Source: JBJENW01 sp051880395
Lineage (GTDB): Bacteria; Bacillota; Clostridia; Lachnospirales; Lachnospiraceae
Length of the DNA: 9,512 bases
Direction: 5' to 3'
Assembly: GCA_051880395.1 (NCBI GenBank)
Contig: JBJENW010000264.1
Location: forward strand, 1-9,512
Below are positions 1 through 5,353 of the stretch, piece after piece. Position 1 is the first letter of the stretch, and each line of letters opens with the position of its first letter. The position numbers were made by a program, and so were the translations under genes. The notes under the pieces were generated by a model, which worked only from the letters and a program-made list of their open reading frames with translations, was not told where the DNA came from and searched no databases.

Positions 1-88
1 CACAGGGGCACACAGAAATACACATGTTTCCACCCGTCCGGTGGTTCAGTTCCCCGCCGTAAACACCAGTGAACGCCGGGCAGGACAT

Positions 89-108
89 GTAAAGTTAGCT
101 AACTTTAC
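89..108. repeat. Perfect 20-bp palindrome
   Basis: GTAAAGTTAGCTAACTTTAC is its own reverse complement across all 20 bases, with no loop. A T- and C-rich run follows on the plus strand. It could be a dimeric protein's binding site, a cruciform or a terminator. The second copy is at 6603-6622. Confidence 0.8.
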
Positions 109-144
109 TTTCCCCTTTTCGCCGTGGAGTGGCTCAACGGGGCA

Positions 145-161
145 GGGGATTAAAAATCCCC
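145..161. repeat. Hairpin GGGGATT-AAA-AATCCCC
   Basis: Two 7-base arms (145-151 and 155-161) match perfectly around a 3-base AAA loop, 36 bases after the 20-bp palindrome. No T-run follows, so a terminator is unlikely; a structural or protein-binding role fits better. The second copy is at 6659-6675. Confidence 0.7.
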
Positions 162-501
162 GTGCAGAGTGGCGACTTTCAGGGCCGAAAACATCCGAAA
201 ATAAGTCTCAGGGGCTCCGGGCCGCAACCGCCGAAATTTCCGGAATGCATAAATTTTGCGCTCGGCAACCCGTACGCAAGACCGCCGTTAACCGGACAGC
301 AAAGAAATAGCTGTTTAGAGCGAAAGCTCACTGCTCGTAACGTATCACATAGCTGGTACGGATAAATTCTCACTTACTGCACCATAAACGTACTCGTCAA
401 CAACCGCCAAACATGCTTCAAAAATCAACAAATTCGCTGTATCGGAAATTTCGGCGTTTCCGGCGTACAACCCCTAGTACGATTACAATCTTATCTCAGG
501 C

Positions 502-530
502 TTGCATTTCCATCATAAAAAAAATATGAT
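502..530 (+). promoter_or_regulatory. Promoter of the methyltransferase gene
   Basis: TTGCAT (502-507) and TATGAT (525-530) form a sigma70-type pair with a 17-base spacer, so transcription should begin near 537. The -10 element lies inside an inverted repeat, CATCATA (511-517) and TATGATG (525-531), around seven A residues. A repressor bound there would block this promoter. Autoregulation by the methylase or control by the C protein is possible but is inference. Confidence 0.65.
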
Positions 531-561
531 GACTTTAAATATCATTTGAGGAATTATTTAT

Positions 562-1470
562 ATGAAAAACAAAATTCCACACCCGATCCCTTATCAAGGA
601 AGTAAACGAAACTTAGCTGAAAAAATATGTTCACTTCTTCCTGAAGGAATTAATACTTTTTATGAACCATTTGCTGGTTCTGCTGCAATAACAATATATG
701 CCGCATATCATAATATGGCGAAAGAATTTGTAATCGCTGATAACTTACCGGAGCTTGTTGAACTGTGGAAGGCTATTATTGAAAACCCGACAGAAACATC
801 CAGAAAATATGAAGATATATGGAATGGGAACATTGAGAAGTCTCAATCTTACTTTAATGATGTGAGGGATAGGTTTAATTTGAGAAGAGATCCTGTAGAT
901 CTACTTTACCTCATTGTCAGATGCGTAAAAAATGCTGTTAGATTTAACAAGAATGGGGCTTTTACACAATCATCTGATAAAAGAAGATTGGGAACAAACC
1001 CAAAAAAAATGAGTGCCTCAATTCACTCTGTTAGTCAATTATTAAAAGGGAGGACAAGGGTTGTCTGTGGGGACTTTAAAAAGACGATAGAAGATGCTGC
1101 CATTGGTGATTTTGTTTATATGGATCCTCCGTATCATGGGACAACATATGGAAAAGACAAGCGATATTTTACACAACTGGAACGAGAGAATTTAATTGAT
1201 GGGATTTCATACCTTAACTCTAAGGATGTTCCATTCTTGTTGTCATATGATGGCATGACAGGTGATACTGTGCATGGTGAACCATTACCTAATAATCTTG
1301 AAATGAGAAGACTTCTTATTGATGCAGGTCGTTCATCTCAAGCAACCTTGAACGGAAATAAAGCTACTACATTCGAAAGCCTGTATGTATCAAAAAATAT
1401 AACGCACAGGATTGAACAAGAGTGGAGTGATAGTAGCTTTTTCATTGAAAGGATGTTTGCGGCTGCTTAA
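562..1470 (+). CDS. DNA adenine-N6 methyltransferase, D12 class (modification subunit of the R-M system)
   Basis: This 302-residue protein should transfer a methyl group from S-adenosylmethionine to N6 of adenine in a specific site, protecting host and plasmid DNA from the endonuclease encoded opposite. The D12 (Dam-like, alpha-class) pattern is clear. YQGSKR at residues 11-16 is the N-terminal motif X. FYEPFAGS at 33-40 is the AdoMet-binding motif I, which comes before the catalytic motif as alpha-class order requires. DPPY at 188-191 is the catalytic motif IV. Length fits the family. The ATG is supported by GAGGA at 548-552, nine bases upstream, and by a good promoter. The gene converges with the endonuclease gene. 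Its AT-rich, AGA/ATA-containing codon use differs from rep, suggesting acquisition as a module. The recognition site cannot be read from the sequence. Confidence 0.9.
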   Translation: MKNKIPHPIPYQGSKRNLAEKICSLLPEGINTFYEPFAGSAAITIYAAYHNMAKEFVIADNLPELVELWKAIIENPTETSRKYEDIWNGNIEKSQSYFNDVRDRFNLRRDPVDLLYLIVRCVKNAVRFNKNGAFTQSSDKRRLGTNPKKMSASIHSVSQLLKGRTRVVCGDFKKTIEDAAIGDFVYMDPPYHGTTYGKDKRYFTQLERENLIDGISYLNSKDVPFLLSYDGMTGDTVHGEPLPNNLEMRRLLIDAGRSSQATLNGNKATTFESLYVSKNITHRIEQEWSDSSFFIERMFAAA

Positions 1471-1513
1471 TTATTTCCAATGATTGGACCAGCGGGGGCA
1501 TTTGAAGAGAAAC

Positions 1514-1551
1514 TTACGGTTTCAACTGTTGAACAAAGGATGAAACCGTAA
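1514..1551. terminator. Possible bidirectional terminator between the convergent M and R genes
   Basis: An 11-base perfect inverted repeat, TTACGGTTTCA (1514-1524) and TGAAACCGTAA (1541-1551), encloses 16 bases. A smaller nested repeat, TTCAA-CTG-TTGAA, lies at 1521-1533. TTTCTT follows on the plus strand. Its position after a plus-strand gene and beyond the end of a minus-strand operon suits termination in both directions, though the U-tract is weak. A second short repeat, TCCAAT-G-ATTGGA, lies just upstream at 1476-1488. Confidence 0.45.
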
Positions 1552-1567
1552 TTTCTTGAATGTGGGT

Positions 1568-1711
1568 TTATCCGGCTTTGGCTGCTGAAATATATTTATA
1601 CAGGGTAGATTTTGAAATTCCCATTATTTCGCAGATCTGTGTAACCGTGTGCTTCATTTCATCGTACTGATTAGTTTTTTCATTAAGTCTTGCACTGAGA
1701 TCTGGCGCTTG
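1568..1711 (-). pseudogene. C-terminal helix-turn-helix remnant of a serine site-specific recombinase
   Basis: In a minus-strand frame different from the endonuclease, the DNA reads without a stop from 1711 to TAA at 1568-1570. The peptide contains ARLNEKTNQYDEM, then VTQICEIMGISKSTLYKYI. This is the hallmark DNA-binding tail of Tn3-type resolvases and Hin/Pin-type invertases: a linker with Glu/Met, then a helix-turn-helix ending in S-[KR]-[AS]-T-x-Y-[KR]-Y. The catalytic serine domain is absent; the frame closes at 1712-1714. The last 29 codons could be translated from an ATG at 1657 that overlaps the endonuclease stop (ATGA), so a short HTH peptide cannot be excluded. More likely it is debris from a recombination event that joined the R gene to a resolvase tail. 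Confidence 0.6.
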
Positions 1712-2385
1712 TCAGCCTCGTTTTTTATAAAGTCGAAATCTTTCACATCCTCACCATTCCAAGAAATACAAACTCTTCGTTCTTCAACCATAGCAACGTG
1801 AGTGTAGTTTTCTGGAAAAGCCCAAAAACATCCACTACAAATATCAACACTTTTATCTGTATGAAAGTTTTGACAGTTTTCACAAGACCAACTTTTACGT
1901 CTTTGAGCAGATGCGTCTAATAACATATAGTTGTCAACTATCAGCTCTGCATCATTTCCTGCGATCTCGTATGGAATTCTATGATCAATCTGTAAATATC
2001 TAGGGTCAATAATCTCCCCTGTCAGCATAGAACGGGAGCCATAGTGTTCTATTAATTCTCTTTTAAATTTTAAAGGGAACGATTTTCTACCACCAATTCG
2101 ATCGGCAACTGGTTTATCAGTATCGAATGAGTAAGCTCCAATCATTCTTCCTGTTTTTTTGCTTGGAACTGTTAATGTTTTTAATGGAATGCCATTTTCT
2201 CTCACATCCCTAGCTGCTCTTGGAGGATGAGCGTATCCATAAATTTCTTCTAACTCTTCTGTTGTGACTAAACCATATTTTAGAATGTGAATAATAACAG
2301 TCTTTGGACGCTTGGATGTTACTTTTAGACATGCGTCATAAATATATTCAGGTAGATCACTTGGACGGGGAGGGAAATCATTCAT
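1654..2385 (-). CDS. HNH-family restriction endonuclease (R subunit)
   Basis: This is likely the nuclease that cuts unmethylated sites recognised by the neighbouring methylase. I chose the ATG at 2385 (243 residues) because it overlaps the controller gene's stop in ATGAATGA, implying translational coupling. An upstream ATG at 2436 would add 17 residues inside the C gene, and no good ribosome binding site marks either. Residues about 28-75 look like a winged helix (EELEEIYGY ... AARDVRENGIPLKTL). The HNH core follows: QIDHR at 132-136, DNYMLL at 151-156 and QRRKS at 161-165. Two Cys pairs, C168/C171 and C183/C186, should hold a structural zinc. The usual final Asn/His of the motif appears to be Gln161. 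The last roughly 19 codons overlap the out-of-frame recombinase remnant, so the native C-terminus may have been replaced. Confidence 0.75.
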   Translation of the reverse strand: MNDFPPRPSDLPEYIYDACLKVTSKRPKTVIIHILKYGLVTTEELEEIYGYAHPPRAARDVRENGIPLKTLTVPSKKTGRMIGAYSFDTDKPVADRIGGRKSFPLKFKRELIEHYGSRSMLTGEIIDPRYLQIDHRIPYEIAGNDAELIVDNYMLLDASAQRRKSWSCENCQNFHTDKSVDICSGCFWAFPENYTHVAMVEERRVCISWNGEDVKDFDFIKNEADKRQISVQDLMKKLISTMK

Positions 2386-2632
2386 TGTTTTTTTGTACCA
2401 AAAGTTCATAGGGTTCAATACCAAAAACAGAAGCAAATGCTTCTATAGTGGCAATTGTTACATTACGTTCTCCACGCTCAACGGAACCTATATAAGTCCG
2501 GTGATATCCGCACAATTCAGCTAATTCCTCTTGAGAAAAACAAAATTTTTTTCGATAAAATAAAACATTTTCTGCCAATATTTTTTGCAGATGTTTTGGC
2601 TTTCTTTGCGTATATAAGGTGGATTCTGTCAT
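2378..2632 (-). CDS. Controller (C) protein, Xre-type helix-turn-helix regulator of the R-M system
   Basis: This 84-residue protein is a small dimeric DNA-binding regulator. In such systems it delays endonuclease production until the methylase has protected the DNA, by activating and then limiting its own C-R operon. A Cro/C1-type helix-turn-helix covers about residues 33-54 (SQEELAELCGYHRTYIGSVERG). The following ERNVTIATIEAFASVFGIEP is typical of C proteins. It sits directly upstream of the HNH gene with an 8-base overlap, and C-box-like sequences lie about 24-48 bases upstream of its start. No Shine-Dalgarno sequence precedes the ATG. AT-rich -10-like sequences (GATAAT, TATAAA) lie within about 20 bases of the ATG, so the mRNA may be leaderless or nearly so, as known for several C genes. 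Confidence 0.85.
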   Translation of the reverse strand: MTESTLYTQRKPKHLQKILAENVLFYRKKFCFSQEELAELCGYHRTYIGSVERGERNVTIATIEAFASVFGIEPYELLVQKNNE

Positions 2633-2655
2633 AATATTTATAATTATCTATTGAT

Positions 2656-2680
2656 GTCTTTAGATCGACAGACTATAAGT
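2656..2680 (-). promoter_or_regulatory. C-box-like operator upstream of the C-R operon
   Basis: On the minus strand, ACTTATAGTC (2680-2671) is followed by TGTCG and then ATCTAAAGAC (2665-2656). The first element and the TGT spacer match the C-box pattern known from controller proteins of the C.PvuII/C.BamHI type. The second is a degenerate box. They sit where a bound C protein could activate and then repress the promoter just before the C start codon. Assignment rests on motif memory and position. Confidence 0.6.
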
Positions 2681-2730
2681 AGCATTTTGAACTTAACTAA
2701 CGATTCACGAGGCGTGAAAAAATTCCGCGT

Positions 2731-2931
2731 CCCGTTCACCGTTCTCTGATGAGAAAGTTTATCGTTTTGACCCGTTCGCCGTTCTGTACGGTCGAAACCG
2801 ATCACCATTCAGTTTCATGCATAGTCATGCAACGCCCTGAAAACGTTTCTGACGCATTTTTCCGGTTTACCCTGGGGAAAACATCCCTTTTTACGGTTTT
2901 TACGTCAGAAAGCGTCTGAGAGCGTTTCAGC
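2731..2931. promoter_or_regulatory. Accessory region of the cer-like site (ArgR/PepA binding)
   Basis: TGCATAGTCATGCA at 2818-2831 is an ARG-box-like palindrome starting 114 bases before the recombination core, about the spacing I recall for ColE1 cer, where ArgR binds. Other structure is visible. CCCGTTCACCGTTCT (2731-2745) recurs with one change at 2771-2785, exactly 40 bases away. TTTCTGACG (2846-2854) is inverted at 2903-2911. By analogy with cer, ArgR and PepA would wrap this DNA so that recombination is confined to plasmid dimers. Confidence 0.6.
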
Positions 2932-2961
2932 GGTGCGTACAATACGGGAGTTATGGTAAAT
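2932..2961 (+). other. cer-like XerC/XerD recombination core (dimer resolution site)
   Basis: GGTGCGTACAA (2932-2942) is the XerC arm, TACGGGAG (2943-2950) the 8-base centre and TTATGGTAAAT (2951-2961) the XerD arm. Both arms match what I remember of the ColE1 cer core; only the centre differs. AGCGTTTCAGC just upstream is also cer-like. Host XerC/XerD would convert plasmid dimers to monomers here, which matters for stable inheritance without active partitioning. The second copy is at 9446-9475. Confidence 0.92.
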
Positions 2962-2982
2962 GGATCGGTTTTTCGGGAAGGA

Positions 2983-3011
2983 TCGACAGGATTTGCCGTT
3001 GGGTGTAGTGT
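2983..3011 (+). promoter_or_regulatory. Candidate rep promoter
   Basis: TCGACA (2983-2988) and TAGTGT (3006-3011) are separated by 17 bases. The -35 is one base from consensus; the -10 is weak. Transcription from about 3018 would give a leader of roughly 100 nt containing the hairpin complementary to the antisense RNA, the arrangement known for ColE2. A low-activity promoter would suit a copy-controlled replicon. Confidence 0.4.
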
Positions 3012-3020
3012 AAGCGACTG

Positions 3021-3102
3021 AAAAACAAACGCCCCTGAAATTCGCGTGAGATCCGGCCAGATTTATCACGAATAAACAGGGGCGAGGTTGGTCGATAACC
3101 TG
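3021..3102 (-). ncRNA. Antisense RNAI controlling rep expression (ColE2 type)
   Basis: In ColE2-family plasmids a short antisense RNA binds the rep mRNA leader, blocks Rep translation and sets copy number and incompatibility. On the minus strand here, TTGAAG (3136-3131) and TACGAT (3114-3109) form a promoter with a 16-base spacer, predicting a start near 3102. The RNA would fold into a long hairpin: CAGGGGCG (3077-3084) pairs with CGCCCCTG (3030-3037), with further pairing of CGAAT to ATTCG. GTTTGTTTTT follows, making this also an intrinsic terminator. Ends are estimates. The -10 lies close to the rep start codon, so the two promoters face each other. Confidence 0.6.
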
Positions 3103-3118
3103 GAAGGAATCGTAACAC

Positions 3119-4054
3119 ATGAGCGCCGCGCTTCAATACTTCGAAGAAAATTTACCTCACAGACCGTATCACACGGACGATCTTGCCTGTGGCCTTCGCA
3201 TTTCCGGCAAAGGGCGCGCCCTGCTTGCGCGCTACATTCAGCAGAACCAGCCGCATGCGCAATTCTGGCTGGTCTTTGACGTTGACCGCGTGGGGGCAGC
3301 GATCGACTGGAGCGACCGGAACGCACCCGCACCGAACGTCACCGTAAAAAATCCTGTGAACGGGCACGCCCATCTGCTTTACGCGCTCGATATTCCGGTG
3401 CGAACGGCGCCGGACGCGTCTGTCAGGCCGTTAAAATACGCTGCGGCGATTGAACGTGCGTTGTGTGAGAAGCTGGGAGCAGATGTGAACTACAGCGGGT
3501 TGATCTGTAAAAACCCCTTTCACCTGGAATGGCAGGTGATGGAGTGGCGGGAGGAACTTTATCCCCTCGATGAACTGGCTGATTACCTCGAACTGACGGC
3601 CTCAGCGCGTCGCCGTGTCGATGTGAATTACGGGCTGGGGAGAAACTGCCTGTTGTTCGAAAAGACGCGTAAATGGGCTTACAGAGCGATTCGTCAGGGC
3701 TGGCCCGATCTTTCGCAGTGGCGGATCGCAGTGATCCAGCGTGTCGAAATGTACAATGCGCAGCTTCCGGTTCCGCTTTCACCGGCTGAATGTCGGGCGA
3801 TTGGCAGGAGCATCGCGAAATACACGCACAGGAACTTTACACCGGAAACGTTCGCACAGTACGTGGCAGCAACGCATACCCCGGAAATTCAGGCCGCTCG
3901 AGGTCGGAAAGGTGGTATAGCCAAAGGTGCTGGCTATGAGGATAAGCGCAGAACGGCGCTGGAAATGCTGGCGAATGGATGTTCTCAGAAGGCTATAGCT
4001 GAAATGTTAGGTGTTTCCGATCGAACAATTCGGAACTGGAAAAGCGGAAAATAG
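3119..4054 (+). CDS. rep: ColE2-type replication initiator Rep (plasmid-specific primase)
   Basis: Rep binds the plasmid origin and synthesises the short primer RNA from which host DNA polymerase I starts leading-strand synthesis, as established for ColE2. The 311 residues match ColE2/ColE3 Rep as I remember it almost throughout: IQQNQPH at 40-46, FDVDR at 53-57, DWSDRN at 63-68, VKNPVNGHAHLLYAL at 76-90, LGADVNYSGLICKNP at 119-133 and YGLGRN at 171-176. The N-terminal half carries the primase activity. A PriCT-like helical segment follows at about 175-240. The C-terminus has a helix-turn-helix at about 287-308 (GCSQKAIAEMLGVSDRTIRNW) and appears to differ from classical ColE2, so origin specificity may differ. 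GGAAGGA at 3102-3108 supports the ATG. The leader is targeted by the antisense RNA, and the origin follows the stop codon directly. Confidence 0.95.
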   Translation: MSAALQYFEENLPHRPYHTDDLACGLRISGKGRALLARYIQQNQPHAQFWLVFDVDRVGAAIDWSDRNAPAPNVTVKNPVNGHAHLLYALDIPVRTAPDASVRPLKYAAAIERALCEKLGADVNYSGLICKNPFHLEWQVMEWREELYPLDELADYLELTASARRRVDVNYGLGRNCLLFEKTRKWAYRAIRQGWPDLSQWRIAVIQRVEMYNAQLPVPLSPAECRAIGRSIAKYTHRNFTPETFAQYVAATHTPEIQAARGRKGGIAKGAGYEDKRRTALEMLANGCSQKAIAEMLGVSDRTIRNWKSGK

Positions 4055-4091
4055 CCTATATCAGATAACAGCGGCTTTTTGCCGTTTTTTT
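4052..4091 (+). other. ColE2-type replication origin, with overlapping rep terminator
   Basis: Immediately after the rep stop, AGCCTATATCAGATAACAGC (4053-4072) closely resembles the compact ColE2/ColE3 origin, whose hallmark is the TATCAGATAACAGCG segment bound by Rep. CGGC-TTTTT-GCCG (4072-4084) follows, then seven T residues (4085-4091). This is a short intrinsic terminator that should end the rep mRNA. Rep is expected to prime unidirectional synthesis here. Confidence 0.8.
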
Positions 4092-4179
4092 GTTCGCTTT
4101 GGAATTGCTGTTATTGATTCCGTTTGGTGCGATTCTTTGTGTTCTTGCCGCGTGTGTGGTTGCAGCGCCCGCCGCAGTC
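4092..4179. other. Spacer between origin and bom region
   Basis: I see no gene or clear signal here. The DNA shifts from T-rich just after the origin to GC-rich before the GAGCG repeats of the bom segment. Confidence 0.5.
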
Positions 4180-4318
4180 TCATGACCGAGCGTTAGCGAG
4201 CGAATGAGCGAGGAGGCGCAATAGTGATCGGTTCTCTTGTGATCTCCATACGCACTTAAGCCAGTATACACTCCGCTAGCGCTTCGTGAACTGGTTCAGG
4301 GCTACGCCCCGAAACCCC
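4180..4318 (-). other. bom: ColE1/pMB1-type bom region (oriT)
   Basis: The stretch resembles the basis-of-mobility segment of pMB1/pBR322 as I remember it: GAGCG-rich sequence (4188-4215), then TAAGCCAGTATACACTCCGC (4257-4276), then GGGCTACGCCCCGA (4299-4312). On the minus strand, CTGG|CTTA (4264-4257) is the ColE1 nick sequence, with the cut expected between 4261 and 4260. CGCTAGCG at 4274-4281 is a palindrome just before the nick on that strand. A MobA-type relaxase supplied in trans would act here. No mob gene is present, so the plasmid is at most mobilizable by a co-resident ColE1-like helper plus a conjugative plasmid. Confidence 0.8.
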
Positions 4319-4417
4319 GTTATGTTCGTTTAATGTGGTTCCGTTTTTATTTTTCATTTGTGCTGTGTTTTCTCCTGTGCTGAAATTTTATCGGATATTT
4401 TTTAGGGAGATTTTTTT
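4319..4417. promoter_or_regulatory. AT-rich leader of the T6SS cargo operon
   Basis: This T-rich stretch must hold the operon's promoter if there is a local one, but no strong sigma70 pair is visible. The best I see is TTGTGC with TGAAAT 17 bases later, which is weak. An activator-dependent or weak promoter would fit a toxin cassette. AGGGAG at 4404-4409 is a good ribosome binding site eight bases before the GTG start at 4418 and decides that start. Confidence 0.4.
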
Positions 4418-4963
4418 GTGTTTCACGATCCTGTTTCGTTTCCTCCTATTGAACGTGGCGGTATTCGTCGCTTGACCGCAGGTGAGGTTCATCTTGCATC
4501 ATCATTATATGGCTACAGCATACAATATCATCGTGTATGGATACACCGGGCTAGTTATTTGCCATTTAATATGCAACTTAATAATGTTGCTATGACACCA
4601 AATGGTGAATTGTATTTTCAAGAGGGCACTTATAAAAATGATTTTTTTATGTCTCCTGTTGAGAGTCAACACCTCTTTTTACATGAGATGATGCATGTCT
4701 ATCAGCATCAACGGGGTATGTGGGTTCGTACGCGTGGACTTTTTTCATGGGCGGCTGAATATGATTATACCTTAGATAAGGATCAACTTTCTGATTATTC
4801 AATGGAACAGCAAGCATGTATTGTCAGTGATTACTGGTTGTTAATTAATCATGGCTTTTATAGATATGATCATTTATATCGATTACGTAACTATAAGCCA
4901 TCTTCTTCAGAAGATGCATTAATTCAACGTTATCAGCATATATTACGAGACTTTCCCGCATGA
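4418..4963 (+). CDS. Putative T6SS effector: HExxH zinc metallopeptidase, VgrG2b C-terminal-domain type
   Basis: This 181-residue protein has a zinc-metallopeptidase signature: HEMMH at residues 89-93 (two zinc-binding His and the catalytic Glu90) followed by VYQHQRG. Glu130 in MEQQA, 37 residues later, is the likely third ligand. Residues 15-75 (GIRRLTAGEVHLASSLYG ... LPFNMQLNNVAMTPNGELYF) match the conserved opening of proteins often annotated as Vgr-related. The peptidase toxin domain at the C-terminus of Pseudomonas VgrG2b, which acts in the target's periplasm, has the same HExxH build. Here the domain stands alone, with no VgrG, PAAR or signal peptide, so delivery would need a carrier; the Hcp encoded two genes downstream is the obvious candidate. 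The start is GTG, with AGGGAG eight bases upstream. The stop overlaps the next gene (ATGA). Codon use is AT-rich, unlike rep. Confidence 0.75.
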   Translation: MFHDPVSFPPIERGGIRRLTAGEVHLASSLYGYSIQYHRVWIHRASYLPFNMQLNNVAMTPNGELYFQEGTYKNDFFMSPVESQHLFLHEMMHVYQHQRGMWVRTRGLFSWAAEYDYTLDKDQLSDYSMEQQACIVSDYWLLINHGFYRYDHLYRLRNYKPSSSEDALIQRYQHILRDFPA

Positions 4964-5343
4964 AAACTCAAAACATATTGAGTGTATTCTTTCCTCTTTT
5001 TTTAGTGGGGTGTGGTGCCGGTGATCGCCTTCAATTTTATGACATTGGTTCGGCATTTATAGAAAATGGTAAGCTGTGTATAGGAACTAAGGAAAGAACT
5101 GATGTCTTAAGTTATTATATAATTGAGAGATTTGGTGAAGGCTTGGGGAGTAAGCATGACGGCGTTCTTGTTTCGTCAGGGTATGAGCCTGTATCGATAA
5201 CATACCCCGATACCTGTGTTAATGTTAATTTAATTTCTGGAGATAATATTCATTACCATATCGCTTATATACTTAATGGACATAAATATAGATATGATTT
5301 TGATTATCTGTCAAATGGCACCATTTCACCTTTAAATAAATAA
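4960..5343 (+). CDS. Putative T6SS immunity protein, periplasmic lipoprotein
   Basis: The 127-residue product starts with a lipoprotein signal: Lys2, a hydrophobic stretch at 6-16 and the lipobox LVGC at 15-18. Cys18 would be lipidated. Gly19 at position +2 does not signal inner-membrane retention, so outer-membrane anchoring facing the periplasm is expected. The mature part is about 109 residues with two more cysteines, C40 and C86, that could form a disulfide. The gene overlaps the metallopeptidase gene by four bases (ATGA), so the two are probably co-translated. A periplasmic lipoprotein coupled to a toxin-like gene is the usual layout for immunity to a periplasm-acting T6SS effector. The region around GSAFIENGKLCIGT resembles proteins annotated as T6SS immunity periplasmic lipoproteins. 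Function is inferred from context. Confidence 0.65.
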   Translation: MKTQNILSVFFPLFLVGCGAGDRLQFYDIGSAFIENGKLCIGTKERTDVLSYYIIERFGEGLGSKHDGVLVSSGYEPVSITYPDTCVNVNLISGDNIHYHIAYILNGHKYRYDFDYLSNGTISPLNK

Positions 5344-5353
5344 GGAATATTAT

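Larger units (their letters stand above)
1..501. other. Gene-free region with palindromes, upstream of the methylase
   Basis: I see no convincing gene here. Open frames of 89, 78 and 64 codons overlap one another, lack a recognisable ribosome binding site and look like chance frames in GC-rich DNA. What is visible is structural: perfect palindromes at 89-108 and 145-161, a short GAGC-GAAA-GCTC hairpin at 318-329, and a 14-base inverted repeat formed by 229-242 and 443-456 (CGCCGAAATTTCCG and its complement). From about 400 onward the DNA becomes AT-rich and leads into the methylase promoter. The block directly follows the possible second oriT region on the circle, so it may belong to a transfer or maintenance locus. 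Confidence 0.5.
1..2998. repeat. First copy of the terminal redundancy (repeated at 6515-9512)
   Basis: The sequence beginning CACAGGGGCACACAG at base 1 starts again at 6515 and continues to the window end, where base 9512 corresponds to 2998. The three proteins encoded in the two copies are identical, and I saw no difference in the non-coding stretches I compared. The repeat ends only because the window ends. This is what a 6514-bp circle read past its starting point looks like; a head-to-tail multimer would look the same. Confidence 0.95.

Noticed and set aside
41..310. 89-codon open frame (also at 6555-6824)
   Set aside because: It needs a GTG start without a ribosome binding site, overlaps two other similar-length frames, and runs straight through two perfect palindromes. 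The codon pattern looks like chance in GC-rich DNA, though I cannot fully exclude a small conserved protein.
1514..1551. A recombinase res site next to the recombinase remnant
   Set aside because: Only one 11-base inverted repeat is present, without the several subsites expected of res. A terminator between convergent genes is simpler.
2385..2436. Longer start for the endonuclease at 2436
   Set aside because: It would add 17 hydrophobic residues encoded inside the C gene with no ribosome binding site. The ATG overlapping the C stop is the usual coupled layout.
3066..3782. Minus-strand frames of 73-119 codons opposite rep
   Set aside because: They lie antisense to a clearly identified gene and have Arg/Ser/Pro-rich composition typical of shadow frames.
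4011..4271. Frames of 61 and 71 codons across the origin and bom region
   Set aside because: They overlap the origin, the terminator and bom, have no ribosome binding site and resemble no known family.
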